Shown: positions 60,199 to 64,000 of the stretch, piece by piece
How positions within the stretch are numbered: the first letter of the stretch is position 1
How the letters are laid out: each line of letters begins with the position of its first letter
NCBI GenBank assembly: GCA_038843015.1
Contig: JAWBSH010000004.1
Span: forward strand, 91,122-155,121
Direction of reading: 5' to 3'
Length of the DNA stretch: 64,000 bases
DNA from: Zestosphaera sp.
GTDB taxonomy: Archaea; Thermoproteota; Thermoprotei_A; Sulfolobales; NBVN01
Notes under the pieces: generated by a model
Told to the model about the DNA's origin: nothing
The model's input: only the letters and a program-made list of their open reading frames with translations
The model's database searches: none
Translations under genes and position numbers: made by a program

Positions 60199-60634
60199 CA
60201 AGTCTCCTTCAAGAAGTGAGGAAGAAAAACGATAGCCTGATATTAATCTATTCTTGATAAACGAATAGTGCAAATGCTTAAAGCCTATTACTAGATGTTG
60301 CCGTAGTTTAAACATAGTTAGTGTTTATAGAGTTGAGCCTTTGGTGTTGATACCTCTATGCATAGTGTTTTAAGATGATGTCGGATTCCTTGATTATATC
60401 TGTATCTATTGTAGCGAACTTTCCGCATTCGGCTGGCAAGCTTGCTGCTAGGTGTAGAGGAGGTAGTGTTCTAAGCCTTAGAGTAGTGCGTACTTTACTG
60501 TTTGGTTCGTATCTACCTTGCTTAGATGTTTGAGACTTTGTTTCTGTGTTGACTTCCCGACTAGTATTGCTGAGCCTGACTTCAATGTTCTTTGAATATG
60601 TGCACTTACTTAATTAACTTGAAAAGTCCTCTTT
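60199..60634. other. Interval between TA modules, with a decayed PIN gene
   Basis: Apart from the vapC remnant described separately, no gene is visible. A short A/T-rich stretch follows vapC-1. Confidence 0.4.
60356..60520 (-). pseudogene. Remnant of a third vapC (C-terminal part)
   Basis: A minus-strand frame ending at TAG 60356-60358 reads SKVRTTLRLRTLPPLHLAASLPAECGKFATIDTDII. This follows the C-terminal PIN pattern LRTLDALHLAxALxxG...FVTxDxxL. The third catalytic Asp, expected before LHLA, is replaced by Pro. No start or N-terminal half is present. It is a degraded toxin gene. Confidence 0.45.
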
Positions 60635-61093
60635 TCATATAATTGACTTAAGGTCTTCTAATGTGTATATAATCCCTTTTATCTTGTAATTGTGTTGTTT
60701 CAGGAACTCGATAAACTCTTCGTCTATTGTTAGCCATGGAATATCGGTTGTCCTAGCTGTAGAGTAGTACAGAGCATCTATGTAGTCTTTATGGCCCTCG
60801 TTGTAGATTCTGTAAGCCTCTACGTATGCTTCTACGGGTATGTCTAGCATGTTGTACGTGTTTCTTATAGAGTCTAGACCCACTTTAACTATGTCGAGAT
60901 GTTCTGGTGGTATAGCTTTGAGTACTTTCCACATCGCCTCTAGGATTCCGACTTCTAAGTAGTAGATTTCTAGCTTTCTAAACAGAGCTATAGCTTTTAA
61001 AGCATCTTCTTCGATCTCTACGCCCAGAGCTGGTAAAAGGAATGTCGTATCAACTAGTACCCTCGGTTTCCGCGATATACTTCTTCTGCTCAC
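60635..61093 (-). CDS. vapC: PIN-domain toxin VapC, module 2
   Basis: This 152-aa protein has RVLVDTTFLLPALG with the first Asp, Glu in VGILEAMWKVL, DYIDALYYSTARTTDIPWLTIDEEFIEFL with the second and third Asp, and a C-terminal YTLEDL. It belongs to the PIN subgroup common in crenarchaea. I chose GTG at 61093; the frame is open to 61111. Overlaps its antitoxin gene by about 44 bases. Confidence 0.83.
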   Translation of the reverse strand: MSRRSISRKPRVLVDTTFLLPALGVEIEEDALKAIALFRKLEIYYLEVGILEAMWKVLKAIPPEHLDIVKVGLDSIRNTYNMLDIPVEAYVEAYRIYNEGHKDYIDALYYSTARTTDIPWLTIDEEFIEFLKQHNYKIKGIIYTLEDLKSII

Positions 61094-61313
61094 GCAAGCT
61101 CTCCTCCTCAAGTTCTCTCAGAGTTACTCTCGCGACCTTCTTGCCCTTAAGCGAGAGAGTTATAGCATCTGGTAATGGTATAACTTCCAGCTTATTATCA
61201 CTTACGACAAGCATAACTCTACTCCCCTCGTCAATGCCCAGTATATCTGCAATCTTCTTCGGTATGACTATAGTCCTTTTCCGACCAACACGTACTGTCA
61301 GACTTTCGGGCAT
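61050..61313 (-). CDS. vapB: Antitoxin of VapBC module 2 (AbrB/SpoVT type)
   Basis: This 87-aa swapped-hairpin AbrB domain reads ESLTVRVGRKRTIVIPKKIADILGIDEGSRVMLVVSDNKLEVIPLP, followed by an acidic helical tail, REQKKYIAETEGTS, to cover the toxin. It lies first in the operon and overlaps vapC-2. The promoter lies on the minus strand around 61330-61360. Confidence 0.87.
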   Translation of the reverse strand: MPESLTVRVGRKRTIVIPKKIADILGIDEGSRVMLVVSDNKLEVIPLPDAITLSLKGKKVARVTLRELEEESLREQKKYIAETEGTS

Positions 61314-61537
61314 TTCAGACTACCAATAAATTCTAACCTACACTACCTAATAAATATAGCGAGCAACAACACCCACAGATTATAACTCTAGAGCTGTCGT
61401 ACGGGTAAGTGCCGACTGTTAGGACGGCCTCGGGCTAGGTATGGTGCGCTAGTAGTTGACTACCTAGACGGGCTGTCGTAGTAAGAGTTGACTTACACTT
61501 ACTAGGCACCTTAATTACTAATCACGTTATACTACTC
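61314..61537. other. Gene-free spacer with short repeats
   Basis: GCTGTCGTA occurs twice in the same orientation (near 61393 and 61471). CTAGGTA (61434-61440) recurs inverted as TACCTAG (about 61462-61468). No ORF is supported. These may be remains of IS-type structure. Confidence 0.3.
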
Positions 61538-61677
61538 AAAACAAAAACCATACCCCCAAGCCCCGCACTATGCGGGGTAGGGGTAACGCGCCTAAGATCG
61601 GGCGCGGGGCTGAACCCTAAAAATGGGGAAGTAGCTTCAAACCTCCCCAGAACCCCCGCACTTTAGGGTGGGGTCAG
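61538..61677 (+). mobile_element. Solitary IS200/IS605-type right end, third copy, abutting the methyltransferase gene
   Basis: CCCCGC (61561-61566) pairs with GCGGGG (61572-61577), and GCGCC (61588-61592) pairs with GGCGC (61601-61605). GGGG (61580-61583) can meet CCCC (61645-61648), and a final CCCCC...GGGG hairpin precedes TCAG at 61674-61677. The TCA of the border is the complement of the stop codon of the convergent methyltransferase gene. No TnpB frame is present; the predicted guide would match the methyltransferase 3' end. Confidence 0.58.
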
Positions 61678-62630
61678 CACCATTTCATGCTTAGCTTGTA
61701 CTGGCTTGTGTCCTCGCCTTTCTTCGGCTTACGGAAGATGAAGAGGTGCTCGTGAGCTATCAGGTAAAAGTCTTTTCCTTTACTGCTCTCTTCGACCCAG
61801 CACTCGCAAGCCGCTTTGGTCAACGGCTTCCACCTCCGTTCCGTGACCTTGGTGTTCCACTGGATCTTGACGATGTCTTCTTTGAGTATGAAGCCGGCTT
61901 CTAGGAACTGCTGCATGACCCTGAAGGATATTGGGACGTAGTGCCTGTGTTGCCTGGTATCACCGATGAGTATAGCGCAGTACCTACCGGGCTTCAACAC
62001 CCTGAAGCTCTCCTCAGCAACCCTACGCATACCGCTTAAGTACTCCTCCAGGCTGTAGACCTGCGAAAGGTCCCCCGGAATAGGCTTCTGCTTGGAGTAG
62101 GGGATTATGTTGAAGTAGGGTGGATGAGTTGCTATGAAGTCTATGGACTCGTCCTTAACTAGGTCGAGGTTCTCGGCGTTACCGTGGTACACCCTGATTT
62201 CAGGTTCTTTCCAGTTAGGGATAAGTGGTCTATACGTGAAGTTCAGCCTATCCAGGGTCAGTATTACGGCTTCGTAATTTATGTCCACGCCTATTGCGTT
62301 CCTCCCGAGAAGCTTGCACTCGACTAGGGTAGTCCCACTACCGCACATCTGGTCCAGTACCCATTCGCCAGGCTTAGTATATCTTAGGAGAAGGTTCCGC
62401 ACAAGCCTCGGAGACCAGTTACCCCTGTAGTTTCCTCTGTGAGTAGCCCAATCACCTCTCTCAGGAAAGCTCCAGACGGTTGTGGTTTCAAGCGTGAAGT
62501 CCCTAGGTTGATACTCCCTGATCTCGTGCTTCTCACCCACCCTAATCGCAGTATCTTCGATGACGACCTCTCTGTGGGTCTTAACGTACTCAAGATACTC
62601 CTCGAACGTAACCAGACGCATTCGCATCAA
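61674..62630 (-). CDS. Site-specific DNA methyltransferase (N6-adenine or N4-cytosine)
   Basis: This 318-aa amino-methyltransferase has the SAM-binding motif VLDQMCGSGTTLVECKLLGRNAIGVDI and catalytic motif IV FIATHPPYFN; the more common form is TSPPY. Motif I precedes IV by about 85 residues with the target region at the C-terminal side, the beta-class-like order of PF01555 proteins. There is no restriction gene beside it, so it may be an orphan or protect the element's DNA. The C-terminus ends with a natural HLFIFRKPKKGE plus a short tail whose stop codon comes from the IS-type end. Confidence 0.87.
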   Translation of the reverse strand: MMRMRLVTFEEYLEYVKTHREVVIEDTAIRVGEKHEIREYQPRDFTLETTTVWSFPERGDWATHRGNYRGNWSPRLVRNLLLRYTKPGEWVLDQMCGSGTTLVECKLLGRNAIGVDINYEAVILTLDRLNFTYRPLIPNWKEPEIRVYHGNAENLDLVKDESIDFIATHPPYFNIIPYSKQKPIPGDLSQVYSLEEYLSGMRRVAEESFRVLKPGRYCAILIGDTRQHRHYVPISFRVMQQFLEAGFILKEDIVKIQWNTKVTERRWKPLTKAACECWVEESSKGKDFYLIAHEHLFIFRKPKKGEDTSQYKLSMKWC

Positions 62631-63146
62631 GCATCCAGCACCTACTACGGAATTTTCTAGGGGAAATTATAAAAACCCTTAGGCGCTAAAGGCGGTTTGC
62701 GAGTTCTACTCTAGAAGCAATACTAGCTTCGAGCCCCTTCACGGTTTCAACAGTTAAGGAAAATTCCAGCTTATCCACAACAGATTACCGTTCTACACGA
62801 CCAGATTACAGGGATTATCAGCGAGGTATCAAAAAATAAAGATAAAGTAAAGGTCAGGTAAGTAGAGGATTTATTCCATACTTCACTAGGTTCTGTTCAT
62901 TGGTGATAGTTGTTGTTAGGTTGAACTTGTTCCACGGGCTTACACGCAACTCGAGGAGTTAGGTACGATACTAATCTACGATGATATCGAGTTGTTCAAT
63001 CCTGCATGCGGAAAAGTGGTCAGGGAGCTTTGAGAGTTCGAGTATTCAAACATCTCTTAAAATAGTAGAGCTACCTTCACGGAGTATTGCTAAGTGAATT
63101 CAGGGGGACTGCACAGTGAAGGTGATCAAGAAGACTGAAAGTACGC
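62631..63146. other. Gene-free interval in the integrated region
   Basis: No complete gene is visible. A plus-strand frame (about 62922-63032) reads VELVPRAYTQLEELGTILIYDD and stops, with no start codon. It may be a fragment but cannot be assigned. Confidence 0.3.
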
Positions 63147-63297
63147 GAGGCTGGATGTGAACGGCTTGATGAATAGGTGGTTATATAGGTATTATAGGTA
63201 TGTTGGAATAAAGGTTGCAGCATTTAGACTTACATCATTGATACTAGTATATCTAGGTATGGGAGTCAATGAGAGTGAGATTAAAACCTGTATTTAC
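63147..63297 (+). pseudogene. vapB: Second copy of the vapB promoter and first codons, cut off by an IS element
   Basis: This stretch aligns with 59399-59541 over about 145 bases, including GCTTGATG, the TAGACTTA TATA region and the palindrome ATACTAGTAT (63241-63250). ATG at 63259 opens a frame whose EIKTCIY matches KVKTSIY of VapB-1. Homology ends at TTTAC (63293-63297), where the IS200/IS605 left end begins. A duplicated vapBC has evidently lost everything downstream. Confidence 0.65.
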
Positions 63298-63383
63298 AAT
63301 TTCGAAAGCCTCGCCCTTTAGGGCGGGGATGGTGTGGTAAGGTTTATAAGCTCTGTATTCTCTAATGTGTTCTTGGGATAGCC

Positions 63384-63812
63384 GTGGAGGGTGGCTCTCA
63401 GACGTGGTTTGTGTTTAGGAGTACTAGGCATGCAAAATACTGGTGTGGTTATCACTTTGTGTGGATTCCTAAGTACCGTAGGGATGTTCTGGTGGGCGGT
63501 GTTGCTGAATACGCTAGAGAAGTGCTGAGGCAGATACTACTTGAGCTCGGTTGTGAACCTATAGCTATTGAGGTGCTACCGGACCATGTCCACGTGTTTT
63601 GTTCATGTCCTCCACGACTATCCCCAGCGTACGTGGTGAACTACCTCAAGGGTAAGAGTGCTAGGAGGATACTGCAGAGGTACCCGGAGCTGAAAACCGG
63701 TGCTAGTAGAGGTAAGCTATGGTCTAGAAGCTACTTTGTAGCAACAGTTGGTAGTGTGTCAGCAGATGTTGTCAAGAGGTACGTGGAGGAGCAGTGGGAG
63801 AAGAAGAAATGA
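63384..63812 (+). CDS. tnpA: IS200-type Y1 HUH transposase TnpA
   Basis: This 142-aa single-strand transposase has the metal-binding HUH motif in LPDHVHVF (His68, His70) and the nucleophile Tyr133 in VVKRYVEEQ, so the active site looks complete. KYWCGYHFVWIPKYRRDVL is the usual opening. The GTG start lies about 35 bases after the TATA box. Its stop overlaps the tnpB start (ATGA). Confidence 0.95.
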   Translation: MEGGSQTWFVFRSTRHAKYWCGYHFVWIPKYRRDVLVGGVAEYAREVLRQILLELGCEPIAIEVLPDHVHVFCSCPPRLSPAYVVNYLKGKSARRILQRYPELKTGASRGKLWSRSYFVATVGSVSADVVKRYVEEQWEKKK

Positions 63813-64000
63813 AGAGAACAGTAACACTAAGACTAGCAACAGATAGAGAATCGGAGAATAAGCTCAAACTACTTTGCTCACTATCAGCTAAGCTATGGAA
63901 CGAAGTCAACTACACTAGGAGGAGAATGTTCTTCGAGAACAAGAGAGTAGACCTGAAAACGACTTACGGGGAGTTCTACGAGAAGTACAAAACCTTAATA
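63809..64000 (+). CDS. tnpB: TnpB (OrfB) RNA-guided nuclease, N-terminal part
   Basis: The frame opens at ATG 63809 and runs off the window after 64 codons: TVTLRLATDRESENKL, then LCSLSAKLWNEVNYTRRRMFFE, typical of the TnpB N-terminal helical domain. The RuvC and zinc-finger parts are not visible, so activity cannot be judged. As an omega-RNA-guided nuclease it could act with RNAs from the solitary right ends elsewhere in the window. Confidence 0.88.
   Translation, partial: MKRTVTLRLATDRESENKLKLLCSLSAKLWNEVNYTRRRMFFENKRVDLKTTYGEFYEKYKTLI

Larger units (their letters stand above)
63298..64000 (+). mobile_element. IS200/IS605-family insertion sequence, left part (continues beyond the window)
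   Basis: The element starts after TTTAC with AATTTCGAAAGCC and a left-end hairpin CGCCC (63312-63316)/GGGCG (63321-63325). A promoter (GGTTTATAAG, 63341-63350), tnpA and the beginning of tnpB follow. TTAC-type targets and subterminal hairpins are the hallmark of Y1 transposases of this family. The right end lies outside the window. Confidence 0.8.

Noticed and set aside
1..64000. CRISPR arrays
   Set aside because: I saw no regularly spaced direct repeats of 24-37 bases anywhere in the intergenic sequence.

Overview
This 64-kb window comes from the chromosome of a hyperthermophilic crenarchaeon, probably a member of the Desulfurococcales or a close relative. The lineage is inferred from gene content, not from a database search. 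The information-processing genes are all archaeal: Hjc resolvase, RfcS/RfcL, Orc1/Cdc6, archaeal DnaG, family-B DNA polymerase, TruD, Pth2 and an Lhr-type helicase. There are also a UbiA-type enzyme of ether-lipid synthesis, a pyruvoyl decarboxylase of the crenarchaeal arginine-decarboxylase type, TATA-box promoters with short leaders, many GTG and TTG starts, and the remains of an SSV-type integrase at a tRNA gene.

From 1 to about 27 kb the genes are dense and mostly core: aminotransferase end, hjc, stomatin/NfeD pair, DUF763, UbiA, an Fe-S HhH-type protein with a dUTPase, a pyruvoyl decarboxylase, a geranylgeranyl-reductase-family protein, truD, pth2, the RFC clamp loader, cdc6, a nucleoside phosphorylase, sugar-phosphate enzymes, glycosyltransferases and an amidohydrolase. 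From 27 to 31 kb the sequence is looser, with small membrane or secreted proteins, a solitary IS200/IS605-type right end, two decayed gene fragments, an epimerase and a LOG-like gene whose natural start is out of frame by one base. From 31 to 47 kb come a subtilisin, an ABC exporter, a DPM-GtrA glycosyltransferase, the Lhr helicase, a SpoIIM-family protein, a nucleotidyltransferase, dnaG and polB. Between them lie several unexplained elements: a 19-bp perfect hairpin, a roughly 245-bp inverted-repeat element, a dispersed 72-bp repeat and a candidate C/D-box sRNA.

From 46 to 56 kb lies a metabolic block: bipartite lipoate ligase (lplA/lplB), a TRAP transporter, a wHTH regulator and a cyclase-family hydrolase in one operon, and, diverging from it, a fused E1alpha-E1beta 2-oxoacid dehydrogenase with its E2. 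A reasonable reading is uptake and hydrolysis of an acidic or amide substrate, followed by oxidative decarboxylation on a lipoylated E2 whose lipoate is attached by LplA/B. The E3 subunit is not in the window.

From tRNA-Ser(GCT) at 58.46 kb to the right edge the character changes. A 35-codon integrase N-terminal fragment reads antisense into the tRNA 3' end, which marks it as an attachment site. Beyond it lie sparse, decaying accessory genes: a short promoter-driven orphan ORF, two vapBC modules, a vapC remnant, a DNA methyltransferase, two more solitary IS605-type right ends and an IS200/IS605 element that runs off the window and has truncated a second copy of vapB. This looks like a degraded integrated element. 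Its far border is not visible.
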